DNA of 64,000 bases from Serilophus lunatus (lineage: Eukaryota > Chordata > Aves > Passeriformes > Eurylaimidae), in the NCBI GenBank assembly GCA_013399895.1, contig VXBA01003121.1:372001-436000 (forward strand). Direction: 5' to 3'. Under the pieces are notes generated by a model that searched no databases, was not told the origin of the DNA, and was given only the letters and a program-made list of their open reading frames with translations. Shown piece by piece: positions 48,096-59,989 of this stretch. The position numbers and the translations under genes are program-made. Position 1 is the first letter of the stretch; each line of letters starts with the position of its first letter.

Positions 48096-50204
48096 AGGTC
48101 CTAGCTTTCTCCTTGGACTAGAGAGGGGGTTTCATGGGAGGCATCTTAGTAAACAACAGCCCTTTGTTGTGGCAGCAGTGACCCATTCAAGACACCACCA
48201 AAATCTGTTTCCTGTGATGATTAGAGGGTTTCCCCCTGTGTTGCTACGGAAAGTGTGGGTTTGTAGCAGCCACAGACAGAGGATTGGATGGCTGACTTCT
48301 GCAGGAACTCCTGCAGGTCAGACTCCAGCTGAGTCAGAGTTGCTCATCAAGCAGTTCCCCTGCAACCTGATGGCCAAAGAGGCCCTTTCCTCATCCTTTT
48401 TTGGGTATAATCTGCACTTCCCATCCCACTCTCCCCAGGCTGTGTGGTGTTCACACCACCCATGAGCTCAGCACCAGCACTGCCTTTTGAGGTGCAGGGA
48501 AGAGAGAGGAATATCAGCTAAAAGAGTTTCCCCTTGGATCAAGATCTTGGTGGAGAAGAAGCACGTGGAGTACAAGAAATGCCTGCTCCACTCACACAGC
48601 CTGCACTTGCTGCCTCTTTCAGGCTCACAGGGTTGTAGCTGTGTCAGAATAGCTGTGCAGGAATCCCAATTTCTTCTGGAGAGCAGACGCCTGCCTCTGG
48701 TAAGGCAGTGAGAAAATTCCATCAGGAATAGGGTCACAGGTGGGATATTCCAGGTGCCTGAGCTCTGTCAGCTGCTCTGCAGAAGGCTGTCCTTTGTTCT
48801 CAGGGATGAAATGCAAACAACAACAACAAAAAGGGCTATTCCAACAGAAACACCTGTTTCCCACAGGACCACAAAATCTCCAGGGCCCTTCTCCTCACAG
48901 GAGCTATAACTCATTAGCAGGGAGACAACAGGCCTCACAAAGAGCCTTTAAAAACACATTAACAGATGTATCAGCAGGCTGTTGAGGTTTTTTTTAAAAC
49001 ACACCCAGAAACGTGCTGGTTATTTGAGATTGTTCATAAAGAAAAAACTAACTTTGCTCCCAAAGCAATGAAGTTGGCAAACACAATCCTCCAGGTGCAC
49101 TCTATGGAAAAAGCCACAGGTACAATGTGCAGGGAAGTCCAAACCAGTGGCCTTTGACAGCAGGGTATGTGTGCAGATCCAGGGAAAGAGGGGAGAGAGA
49201 AAAAAAGACACCTCGTATTTTGCTCCCAGTTCAGCCAGGAAGCAACTGGAAGCAGCATCTGTCCTGAACCAGCTCTTGGTTTTTTGGTTTGCTTTGCTTG
49301 GTAATGAAAGGCGTCACAGGAGCAACACCAGAGCTGGGGTTGCACCACAACCAAAGCAGAGGCCCCTTGGAGGGATTTCCCTGGGACAATCATCAAACCT
49401 GGTGGGGAAAAGCCCCTTCCCAGTGCTGGTGTTGGGGAACCCACTCCTCCAGCTTGTCCCTCTCTCTGGCCCTTCAGCCCCTCATCCAATGTGATGCACT
49501 GGGGCCTCTGCCAGGTGGGTAGGGAAGGTCACCCACCTTTGTCCCTTCCAGAAATCATGCCCATGCTGACCTCTCCCTACCCCACAGCACATATTCCCAC
49601 AGGCAGCTCTTTTTCCTCCTCATCCCACATCACGGTGGCGTTTCCCACTGCCTTCTCCCAGGATAATGGGTTTCCCTTGGCACACCTCTGCCCCCTCCCC
49701 ACCATCCAGGTCTCCTCCTCAGTGACTCCAGAGAGCCCTCTCACCACCTGGGCTTCTGCCACTTCTCTTTAAGGAGATCCTAAACAAGGACAGACCCTTT
49801 CCTGGGAGGCTGCACCATCAACCCCTCCTTGCTGGGATGCAGCATCTGCCTTGGCTGCTGAAAACTCCTCTGGTTCAATGGCCTGTGGAAGCCCTGACCT
49901 GAAAACAAGCAGTGCCACTTGCTCATCCTGCAGAAAAAGCCTGAAAAAATTTGTGGAACAACACTGTTCTACAATCTTGTCCCGACTTCCTCGACAGCTT
50001 TATTTTTATCCTGAAATCTCATTATCCTTTGGGGAATCACCCATTCCCAGGAAGATTGTCCTTTAAGAGGAAAAACGTGCAGTGAAAGAAACCAGACCAA
50101 GGCACACCTGTAAAGGAACACCATGTTCAGCAGTTTATCAGCTTTTAAAAGCAGCACATGCTTGGAAGAAACAGAAAATAAGAGACTTTTCTATTTTTAA
50201 GAGC
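48096..50204. other. Single-copy DNA, no gene seen
   Basis: Open frames up to 151 codons (minus strand 49034-49489; + strand 48019-48465 begins in CR1) have no recognised domains. There is a short (CAA)n at about 48819-48832. Confidence 0.5.
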
Positions 50205-50331
50205 TAGGGACCCACAAGGATCATCAAAGTCCAGCTCCTGGCCACGCACAGGACAGCCCCAACAATCCCACCATGTGTCCAAACTCTCCTTGAACACTGG
50301 CAGCCTTGGGGTTGTGACCACTTCCCTTTAG
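50205..50331 (-). mobile_element. CR1-type fragment, group C
   Basis: The + strand shows 'aggatcatcaaagtccagctcc', 'cccaacaatcccaccatg', 'gtccaaactctccttgaac' and 'ctggcagccttggggttgtgacca', collinear with the reverse complement of the group C 3' end seen at 22318. It is about 130 bp; the extreme octamer tail is lost. Confidence 0.85.
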
Positions 50332-52077
50332 TGAGATTACGGGAACGACATGAAATTTTGCTGGTTTTTTAAATAAAGAGGGCTAGAATAAACATCTTCT
50401 CAAGGAAGGGAGCTGATTTTGCAGAAACATGTTCTAGCTGTAGCCTGGTGGTAAAGAAAGTAGGTGTAGGAGAAAGAGTATCACACTGGTTTGGGCCTCT
50501 CTCTTCAGACCTGCACACAGGCAATTAAAGAAAATATTAAAATTTAAGTCAACACAGTCATTTCAGTTCAGCCATAGGGTGATGTTCTAAGAAAAAAGGG
50601 ATGAGTGATGTGTGTGCTTGTGAACTGCAGAAGAAGAACCCATTCAACAGGACACAAGTAGCCACGTTGCATGTTGGCATCTGATGTCAATTTGGTCACT
50701 GAACTGGTGAGTGCAGAGTAAGGAGTCACACAAGATCCCTTCCACATCCCTCAATGGCCAGAGCCTGTGCTCCTCTGGCTGCTGTTGTGTCCTGCACAAT
50801 GCTCTTTTTTTTTTCCCTAGAGTTTGCCCATCTGTGGACAGCATAAAACTTTCCAGGAGGACATTTGGAAGAGAGGAATCCCGTAACCTCATTCACTTCA
50901 TGTAAGGCCTCTGTTGCTTTCCCATCCAAATAATACGTGTGCAACTTTTTAATTGCTTCAAAGGAGTTAAATGGAAAGAAAAAAAGGAAGGAAAAAACCC
51001 ACCCCCGAAACCCTGGGTGAAACTTTAGCTTCCCAGCTGAGATGAAGACGTGCAAGTCTTTGTTCTGAGCCATTAAAAGCTGGGTCCATTGGGTTCTACG
51101 GATTACTGTAGCACCCAAATTCTTCCAGAAATGTCAGACAAGTTTACCACAGCAATTAAGCTGTCTGCCATCTGTAAAAGATTTGCCCAGGAGTTTTCCT
51201 AAGGTTTTTTTTCTCCCCCTGAACTACATTTAACTTAATTCTTTCAACATTTTGCCTATCATTCAAGTCCATATACATTAAGTATTGCGGCGCTGGCTGG
51301 ATTTTTGAGGGCAACTTCTCCTTCTAAGGATTAGTTGTGCACTGGTGCACTGAAATTTTATATACAGAGTAACACTCTGAATATGAATTATTTCTCGAGG
51401 AACACTGTGCCTATTCTTGGGAATGGAGAAGTAAAAACTTTACTAGGAGTTTCAGCCAAGGAGCTGAGATTAACACCCTTTATTCTCCTCCCAAATGGTA
51501 AGTTATTTTGAGAATACTAGACCAGGCTTGAGCTTAATGTCTCCATCACACTGTATAAAAATGCCCTACAAGTAAATATGTGCACTCAGCCAGTGACAAT
51601 GAAAGACATGGATCTGAATTCTTGAGCACACTGGAGAAAGTTTTCAGTCTTCCCAGGAACTTTTAGTGTACCTTGTGGTCCAAGTAAAACAGCAGTTAGG
51701 GAAGCTGAAGGATATTCTTTATGTTTCTCCTCCTTGCATATAAACTGGTTGTTCCCAACTGCCTAACACTGGTGGGTGTTCTCACTTTTCACTATGGAAA
51801 CTGCATTTTTTATGGAACTCTATAATTACAGATTGCTTATGTGACAAATAATCAGCCAGGCTACAACACGTTATTTTCTCTCCCTCAGCATTTATGCTTG
51901 GATTGCAAATTCTGTTCTTCCATCATACACCCAAATACTGAGCCTCCTAAAATAACCTCCAAAAAAGTAATTAGTTAGCAATTAAAGGAAGGAGGGTTGG
52001 GGGAACAACCTTGTCCTTGTCACATAGGTGTGACATCTCCTGTGGAGATTGATTTTGACAGAATTTGGAACAGTTTT
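50332..52077. other. Single-copy DNA, no gene seen
   Basis: AT-leaning sequence without recognised repeats. Open frames up to 130 codons have no domains. Confidence 0.5.
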
Positions 52078-52264
52078 AGGGTTGTCAAGCATTGGAAAGG
52101 GCTGCCCAGGGAGTTTTGGAGGTCCCATCCCTGGAGGTGTCCAAGGAAGGACTGGGCATGGCCCTCAGTGCTCTGGGCTGGGGGACAAGGTGGGCATGGG
52201 GCACAGCTTGGACTCCATGATCCTGGAGTTCTTTTCCAACTTAAATTATTCTGTGAATTCTATG
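52078..52264 (+). mobile_element. CR1 LINE fragment, group B
   Basis: It runs from 'gttgtcaagcattggaaagg' through 'ctggaggtgtccaaggaagg' and 'gacaaggtgggcatggggcac' to 'cttttccaacttaaattattctgtgaattctatg'. The + strand encodes VKHWKGLPREFW, the end of the CR1 reverse transcriptase. It is close to the copy at 6885 and begins at nearly the same internal point as that copy's best-preserved part. Confidence 0.9.
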
Positions 52265-52612
52265 CTGCTTCTGTAACTCTGCAGAAGCCTAAGGTAAGGT
52301 CAGATCTTAGAAGAATTGAGAATGAGGGCTGGAGTTTTAACAGTACCCGAGAGGAGTGGCAATTAGGAAAAGAAATAGCTCAATCTCTCACCTGGGTTCA
52401 GTGTAGGGCGTTTGAAACCCTTGAATGACAAGATCTATCAGTACAATATAAATCTTTCTTGTTGAAAGCACATACTGATTTCTGGGATGGTGATTCTGTG
52501 CAGTTAAAAACATAATGCTCTTGGATGCCTCTTCCAGTTTCCTATGGTGTGTTTTTTCCTGTTTCTGAAGGTCATCTGAATGCTGAAGCCCTTTGGACAC
52601 ATTGCCCATTTC
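52265..52612. other. Unassigned spacer between opposed CR1 copies
   Basis: Nothing is recognised. Confidence 0.45.
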
Positions 52613-52777
52613 CCAGAATCACAGAATGGTTTGGGTTGTAAGGGACCTTAAAGATCATCCATTTTCACCTCCCTGCTATGGGCAGGGACACCTTCCACTA
52701 TCCCAGGTTGCTCAGGGTTCTGTCCACCCTAATCTTGAACATTTCCAGGGATGGAGCATCCACAGCTTTTCTGGGAA
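52613..52777 (-). mobile_element. CR1 LINE fragment, group A
   Basis: It starts 'cagaatcacagaatggtttgggttgtaagggacc' and continues 'atgggcagggacaccttcc' to 'ccagggatggagcatccacagc'. It is truncated at about 52777. The 3' end is well preserved. Confidence 0.94.
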
Positions 52778-53588
52778 AGTACTAAAATGCACAGCAAGGG
52801 CTGATCACACAGTCCTCAAGCTGGACATAAAGCCCCAAATGCCAGCAGCAACACTCACAATCCCTCCCAGCTACAGGGCTCCTCACTCCTCCTTCCCCAT
52901 GTCCTCCTATCTACCCATCCATGCCATCGGTCCCCACCCTGTGCAAAGCACATCCCAACCTCCTCTGTCCTCCACAGCTGCCAGGTGGAGCTGTTTGTTC
53001 TTTCTATATAGAAAGGCAAATTTACAGCACTAAAATGAGGTGTCTCTCCACCCTACTTTACATACACTTTCAAAAATACTGCTGCTATTCAAAACAGTGC
53101 ATGTTAGACGCTAAAAAATAATAATCAACAGTGTGGAACACATTATTCCTACTAAATTTTTTTATAGTCCATGGACCCAGTGCTGCTCACACCAAAAAGG
53201 ACACACACAAAAATACAACAAAACCATCAGAGAGGCCTTGAACTCCAGCAGCTCTGCAGAGGAACCCAGGCCTTGGAGATGAGGTGGGGCAAATATCCCC
53301 ACTCCTCTGGTTCAGAAGCAGGGCTGAAAAATACATGGAAAAAAAAAGGGCAGCTGGAGGGATTGGGAATGGGAAGGGAATGGGAATAAAGGTGTCCATG
53401 AGTATCAATAAGAGGAGACCTGTACCTGCACAGTCCCAGAGCCACCACAATCCCACTGCTGGGTGTCTCTCCATCCTGGAAAGATGAAAGGAGCATAAGT
53501 TGATGTCTGCACTTTTGGTCTCCCCATTTCTGGGTTAAGGACAGAGGGCTGAGGATGCTGGTGTAACCTTTCCTGAGGCTGAGAGTAG
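52778..53588. other. Single-copy DNA, no gene seen
   Basis: Open frames up to 95 codons overlap on both strands. There is a G/A-rich imperfect repeat 'gggaatgggaagggaatggg' near 53365-53384. Confidence 0.45.
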
Positions 53589-53745
53589 TAGAATCACAGG
53601 ATGGTTTGGGTTGGAAGGGACCTTAAAGATCATCTCATTCCAGCCACGTGCCATGGGCAGGGACACCTCCCACTAGACTAGGTTTTTCAAAGCCCCATCC
53701 AGCCTGGAACACCCCCAGGGATGGGACATCCACAGTTTCTCTAGG
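53589..53745 (-). mobile_element. CR1 LINE fragment, group A
   Basis: 'tagaatcacaggatggtttgggttggaagggaccttaaag' begins the reverse complement of a CR1 3' end. It extends to 'cacccccagggatgggac' and 'cacagtttctctaggc'. A few bases are lost around 'agcctggaacaccc'. Confidence 0.94.
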
Positions 53746-54073
53746 CATTCATTGTTGCCTAGGCCCCTCATGGGAAGGAGACAAATGACTTGTGCTTTAC
53801 TGTAGTGTGTAGAATAAGGGCTGCACAAATGCTGGGTGCCACCTGCCATACTTTAGATCAGACCTTTCCTTGCAAGAGTCGCTCCTTCAGCTCTGTGGAG
53901 TAACTCCTCACCTCCACCATGGCAAGGTCCCAGCTCAGAGACACAACCATACTGTGCTTATATCAAACAGCAGCCAGGGGAGAAGGGGGCACCCCCAGGG
54001 GGGCAAGGAACCATGGGATGTAGTCAGAGGAAAATGAAGATAAACCATCCTATCTGAGGGTCAGCATGAATGG
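53746..54073. other. Spacer between two CR1 copies
   Basis: Nothing is recognised. Confidence 0.4.
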
Positions 54074-54556
54074 TGAATCACAGCATCATCGTGGTTGAAA
54101 AAGACCTTTGAGATCATCCAGTCTCACCCTCACCCAGCAGCACCAGAATCACCCCTAATCCATGTCCCCATTTGTCTGCCACATCCAGACAAATCCTGAA
54201 CACTTCCAGAGACTGTGACTCTGACTCCACCACATCCCTGAGACACTTATTGCAAAGCCTGACCACTCTTTTCTTGATTTCCACCCCCCCCTCCCCTATT
54301 CTCTAATCTGAACCTGCCCTGGGGCAATTTAAGCCCATTCCCTCTCCTCCTGTCCCTTGGCACATGGGAGCAGAGCCCGACCCCCCTCACTGCACCCTCC
54401 TGGCAGGGAGTTGGGGAGAGCAATGAGGTCCCCCCTGAGCCTCCTCTGCTCCACACCAACACCCCCAGCTCCCTCAGCTGCTCCTCACAGGACACTTTTT
54501 CCAGACTCTTCCCCAGCTCTGTTGCCCTTCCCTGGATACACTCCAGCAATGCTGAA
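54074..54556 (-). mobile_element. CR1 LINE fragment, group D (about 480 bp)
   Basis: The + strand carries 'gaatcacagcatcatcgtgg', 'aagacctttgagatcatcc', 'gactctgactccaccac', 'aatctgaacctgccctgggg', 'gggagcagagcccgacc', 'agctccctcagctgctcc' and 'gttgcccttccctggatac' in the order of an antisense CR1. The 3' block 'agacctttgagatcatccagtc' defines a type shared with the copy at 56251. A run of 9 C interrupts it near 54284. Confidence 0.93.
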
Positions 54557-55409
54557 CCTCAGCTGCTGCCCTTCCCACTAAACCTTCTTCTGGCTTGAAA
54601 TGTCCTGGCCAGAAAACCCAATTGCTGTGCTGGCTCTCCCCCTCTCTCCTTTGCTCTGTCTGCACCCTGTCATTTTAATGGACTTCTGGTCTCTCTCTAT
54701 ATCCTGTGTATAAATTTCCCAGTTCCCCAGAGAGCTTTATTCTGCCTTCACTGGTCTCTGCTAACAGCCCCTGGCTGCCAGGCTAGTCACTCCAAAGTTC
54801 TCACCACACCTGGAAAAGCAGCAACCAGAAGTCCTGAACTCAGGACACGTCTGGAGGTGCCAACATCTCTGCCAAACCCAGAAGGGCAACACCCGCGGCA
54901 GGAAAAGCTGGTGCTGAAAATCACCTTTTGCCACTTCAGTTCTGAGTTCATTCTTTGTGCTCACCACAAAATCCACTCACCAGGTGCAACAGGAGTGGTC
55001 TGACTGTGTGGTGTGAGGAAATTATAGCCAGAGCCCCTGTGACTGGGAGTGTCCAACCTGAGACTCTTTGGTCAAACAAAATTCTTCCCCATTTCACTGA
55101 TACTGAACAGAAGGAAGACAGCAAAAATAGCTTCAGACAGCTTTATGTTTCTCTAGGGAGTGAATAATTGTAAAATCGACACTTTGCAGCCAGCAAGAAA
55201 AGACAAAATAATTCAATACATCAGCCTAATATGCCTTGGCATAACAGGTATGTGCCTGCACACAGGCTATAGATTTGAATTCATATAAGATTTTTAAAGA
55301 GAGTTAAAATGCTGTTACCGAACAGCAGTTCATTTATTTTTTTTCTCCCCAAATGACACCTTCGAAAAAAGCATATAAATGAAGTTGATCCTATTCAATT
55401 TTACAGAAA
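54557..55409. other. Single-copy DNA, no gene seen
   Basis: Nothing is recognised. A 'tatatcctgtgtataaattt' string near 54700-54719 is AT-rich but is not supported as a promoter. Confidence 0.45.
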
Positions 55410-55554
55410 TTCATCCCTGGGAGTGTTCAGGGCAAGGGTGGATGAGGCTTTGAGCAACCTGGTCTAGTGGAAGGTGTCCCTGCTCACGTCAGGGGATTGG
55501 AATGAGATGATCTTTAAGTCCTTTCCAACACAAACCATTCTATGATTCGATGAA
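55410..55554 (+). mobile_element. CR1 LINE fragment, group A
   Basis: 'tcatccctgggagtgttcagg' leads into 'gagcaacctggtctagtggaagg' and 'gatgatctttaagtcctttcc', ending 'accattctatgattcgatg' with two octamers. About 145 bp. Confidence 0.94.
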
Positions 55555-56250
55555 ATTCATTCACAAGAGGAAATAGTACACTGGTGCTAACAGCAGTGCT
55601 GCTGAAAAGCATAATCTGTAAAACCAAAAACCCAGTGTGAACAAAACTTGGTACAAACATCATCCTGTTCTGGAGACGAAAACAAAACGTGGATCCGTTT
55701 TCAAAAGCTGCCAGAAAGAAAAACTTGGAGTCAGGGATGTGGGACGTAAACCACGATTTCATTCCACAAAGAAAAAGTCCCAGCAGGGCTCCAAAGCTGA
55801 ACTCAGAGCACTGGGGCTTTGCTCTGCCTCCATCGCATTAAATATCGCCACCAAGAGACGGAGGGGTTGAAAGTGAAGCAGCAAATACCAGAGCACTTAA
55901 ACTCATACGATGTAGCAACACTGCCCTCCTGCTTCCAAGAGAATCCTGCCCTTCTGTGTTCCTCATATCAGCTTCTCCCAGCGCAAAAGTGTCGGGGATT
56001 TACGCTGTGTTTCCTTCTATCTCTCCAAATCTCCTTGTGCAGGCAGTAGAGACACACTTCACAAGAGAAAACAGGATAATAAACCTCCAGAACTTTAATT
56101 TCATGGTTTCTTCAGGGGGAACAACCACAGCTATGAAAATCATCTCTAAATCCACTGATTTCTGGGTTCAGCTTTGTAACTTTGGCCTTTATAGCCGAGT
56201 TTAACAGTTTATAAAGCAATGAGCACCAAAGAATAAATTTATAATTATTT
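55555..56250. other. Single-copy DNA, no gene seen
   Basis: Open frames up to 82 codons, no domains and no repeats recognised. Confidence 0.45.
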
Positions 56251-56592
56251 CACAGAATCATCAAGGTTGGGAGAGACCTTCAGGATCATCCAGTCCCACC
56301 ATCACCCAGCACTAGCATCACAATCACCACCATCACAAGAATCACCCAGTATCACCCAGCACCACAAGAATCCATGTTCACATGGGTCACATCCAGATGC
56401 CTCCTGAAAACTTCCAGTCAGTGACTCCATCACCTCACTGTGACACTTATTTCAAGGCCTGATCATTTTTGCATGGAAAAAAAATATTCCAAATATCTCA
56501 TCTGAAGCTGCCCTGGTGCAACTTAAGGCTATTTCCTCTCATCCCTTCACTTGGGACATGGCAGAATAGACTGTGCCTTACCTCACTACAAG
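56251..56592 (-). mobile_element. CR1 LINE fragment, group D, with internal short-repeat expansion
   Basis: It begins 'cacagaatcatcaaggttgggagagacc' and includes 'gtgactccatcacctcac', 'gaagctgccctggtgcaac' and 'ctatttcctctcatccc'. Near 56300-56370 the 'atcacccagcac' / 'cacaagaatc' words recur imperfectly, longer than in the related copy at 54074. It is truncated at about 56592. Confidence 0.9.
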
Positions 56593-57002
56593 CAAAAATG
56601 ATTTATATTTGTTCTTTTCATCAAGTTGAACTCCATGGGAAAGGTTTAAAAAAAGGGGGAAATAGGTTGTTGAATTAGACTAATCCTGCTTTTTCTGCAG
56701 CCTGTTTTTGGGGGATGGCAGGCAGGGAAAGATGAAACACTCTAACTCTGGCCAGATCAAAATGTTAACAAATCAAATATTAAAATAAAACATTAATAAA
56801 AATATGAATGCCTATGACCTATTTTTATCTGCTCCTACTCCCAGGCCAACAAAGATACTGTGGAAAGTGTAAAAAAAGGAAAGAGGACAATTTCTGCCCC
56901 CTTCACACTCCAGACACAGGCCCTGCAGGCAGGTACAGCCTGAGCACATCAACAGGACAACTCAGAGGGTTAATTTAAGCATATGATGAAGTTAATTACT
57001 GA
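56593..57002. other. Single-copy DNA, no gene seen
   Basis: AT-rich. Nothing is recognised. Confidence 0.45.
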
Positions 57003-57104
57003 GTTACCTGGTCTAGTGGAAGGTGTCCCTGCCCATGGCAGGAGGTTGGAACTGGATGACCTTTAAGGTCCCTTCCAACACAAACCATTCCAAGATTCTA
57101 TGAT
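57003..57104 (+). mobile_element. CR1 3'-end fragment, group A (about 100 bp)
   Basis: 'cctggtctagtggaaggtg', 'ccatggcaggaggttgg' and 'acctttaaggtcccttcc', then 'accattccaagattctatg'. A typical short, 5'-truncated CR1. Confidence 0.94.
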
Positions 57105-59355
57105 CTGTGAAGCTGAAAACTAAGATGATGATGGAAGTCTCTTATTTTGTGTAATACTTTACGTGAGCCTTGGCATTTTTTTTTCCTTTCAGAAAGAAAA
57201 GCAAGCTGGGATGTGCAAATAAACCAAGAAAACTGGAGGGAAGGAAGGAGCAGATTGCAAGACAATTGTGAAAAACAAATAACGGGGTAATGAGGAAGGA
57301 ACAGAAAAAGCTTCACAAAGAGAGGACGTGGATCAGGATTTAGACAAGATTGGAAAGGCTCAAAAGGAGCAGGGGGGAAAAAAAGCTTGAGAAGGCTTAT
57401 TGAACTCAGTCTTGTTCACCTCCTGGGTAACACAATGACTAAAAAAAAGGAGGTTTATAAGGAAATAAATCCCTCTGTGTCTAAGTTCCCATAGATCAGG
57501 GTGTGGGTACTGCTGCTGACAAACCTGAGCCCCTGGTGTTCATGGTCCCAAACTTCCCTGGACTTCTGTGCTCCTTTAAAAGTTGTCACATACACACTCA
57601 CAGTTAAAAGGTAGAGGTTTATCTGGTGAAAACTCCCCTCAGTTCTCACATTCACACTCCAAAGGAAAAGGTTTACCTGGTATAAATTGTCTACATGCTG
57701 ATCCCTTAGGAAGGATGTTTCTGCTTTCAAAGGAAAAAAAAAAAGACCAATTAGAAAAGCAGTCACAGACAGTAACCTTGTTAATATTGTGCCCCAAAGC
57801 CCTTTTGGTTTCTGATTGGAACACAAATCATTAGAAACTTGTGGATCCCCTAACTACCCCACTTGAGAACTCTCTCTCCTACATCTCCTTCACTCTCCCT
57901 CCCTTCTGACCTGACCAAAGCTTTTCTTGGTTGGGAACACACTTAGGAATCAATACTTTCCTTCAAGCCCACACCTTCCAAGTGCTCCATAAAGGCATCG
58001 CCAACACCTCTCATCATCATCCCTGTGCCCATCTCCTCTCTCCTGACAGGAAAGCTGTGTGTGCAGCACCATGTTTTCCTTCCAGGGATCCAGAGGAAGA
58101 GGAGCAGGGTCCCACACTCAACACCATTTTGTGCTGTCAAACCCCACAACTGAACAGTCTGACCCTTATTTTCACTGGAACATTCCTACTCCCTTAATTA
58201 GCACTGATGTGCACATTTGCCCCATGCTGGACATCACCTTCTTGCCTTCCCATACCTGTCAGGTTCTCCTGGCATGTGGAATTGCTTTGATGCCTGGGAG
58301 CTTGGCTTTGTTCTGCACTCTGAGGTCCCACAGAGTGCTTTTTCAAAGCATCCTTCAAGCCCTCTGACAATGACAAATCTTGCTTTATTGCCTTTCCTGA
58401 GGCCTCACAGTTCTTCCTGAGGCATCCTAGTGGTGTTCTCCAATCCATCACTCTCGCAGCCAGAGGTAAAGTAACCATGGAGAGCTGTATACAGCCATCA
58501 AACCAAACGAACGGTTTTATAGCTACTGGCAACCCACTGAACATTAAATATTGGATTAACATTCAACAGCTCTGCTGGTGCTTCCTGCACTTTGGCAGAG
58601 AGCTCTTCCCACCGTCATACACTTGTGGAATGGGCTACAACTCTCTTTCACAAAGGAACCTCGAAATGGAGAGCTTTGTTTGAGCTGTGCCAGGCTCACA
58701 ACACGCAGCCACAGGGAAATGGAGCAACACAACAGGACCATGGGCTGGGAGATGAGGCTGCTGCTGCTTTTCAGCCTCTGTGAAATTAGTCTGCAACTCC
58801 CTACTTACATGGCTGGCCCAGGGGAAGGTGTGTTTGAGCTGCTAGCAACCCAAACCTGCAGTCTCTTATGAGTTTTGGTTGCCTCTCCTTGTTGCACTCA
58901 CCTAATTCAGAAGTGTGATCCTTTGGGATCAGGACTGGTCTTCCTCCGTTCAAGGTGAATCTTATGTTTATTTGCACTTTTCTCCCATAATGTGAATGCT
59001 GCTCTGAGCAGGAATAATTTTCTCTGAGAGTTGGTTCCTGGTCTCTGCGCTCCAGAGATTCAAGCACAAGCCCCAAACACTGCCTCACACCTCCTGCCAG
59101 CTTCTAAGCAAGTAATTTCCTCAGCTCTGCTTCTCTCATCCCTGCCTGACCCTGGGTCAGGAGCTCTGTGTAGGACCAAACCTGTCTCTGGTGTGAGGTG
59201 CTGCAAGACCACGGGCACCAACCTGACCCTGTCATAGCTTCTCCTCCATAAAGCTGTTGTGAATGTGGTGATCCTGCCAACACAGGTCAGGCACTGCAGT
59301 CACCATCTGCCAACTCTTAGCACAGATCAGGGCAAAATAAACAGATCCAGCTCAA
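57105..59355. other. Single-copy DNA, no gene seen
   Basis: Open frames up to 123 codons overlap on both strands (57455-57830 and 58194-58562). No domain or repeat is recognised. Confidence 0.5.
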
Positions 59356-59511
59356 AGGGGCTGCCCCATCCCTGGAGGTATTCAAGGCCAGGTTGGATGG
59401 GGCCCTGAGCAACCTGGTCTAGTGGAAAGTCTCCCTGCCCAGGGGAGGGGGGGTAGAGCAAGATGATCTTTAAGGTCCTTTCCAGCCCAAACCATTCCAT
59501 GATTGAATGAA
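59356..59511 (+). mobile_element. CR1 LINE fragment, group A
   Basis: 'ggggctgccccatccctgg' leads into 'aggccaggttggatggggcc', 'ctggtctagtggaaag' and 'gatgatctttaaggtcc', and ends 'accattccatgattgaatg'. Confidence 0.94.
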
Positions 59512-59989
59512 AGCTGTGGGGAGAAGCCTGATCCCAGAGGATGCCAGGCAGCTCTACGGGAGAAACTCCTGTTGCCTGTGCGTGCACATTCCTCCCGACT
59601 TCTATTTTATATTCAGACAGAAGCTGCACCATTTTTAGAGCCAGAAGGAGACTGACTGATGGACTCCAGCACACAACCCAACAGCACATGCCAACAGAGC
59701 CACGACAGGGGCAATCACCACGTCTAAAACACCCCTGAAAGGAAGGTGACCTGTCAGGTTTGCTTATGTTGCGAGGCTGAGCCCCAGAGGACTCCGGCCT
59801 GTTTCCAACACATCGAACTAATTGCACCTTACACTCGTTTCACCCTCTATTAGAGGCGCTCCACTTTCCAGGAAAACTAATTAGATCTGCAGCACTTGGC
59901 TGGCCACGGTTTTCCTGCAGGAAACCAGAGCACCTCTCCTGACTGAGCAGGGCTCTGGGAGGGGGATGTTCAGCGGGAAACGGCGCAGC
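59512..59989. other. Single-copy DNA flanking the CpG-rich patch
   Basis: No gene or repeat is recognised. Confidence 0.45.

Noticed and set aside
59327..59827. 166-codon minus-strand frame
   Set aside because: Its C-terminal part is antisense to the CR1 at 59356 and the rest shows no known motif.
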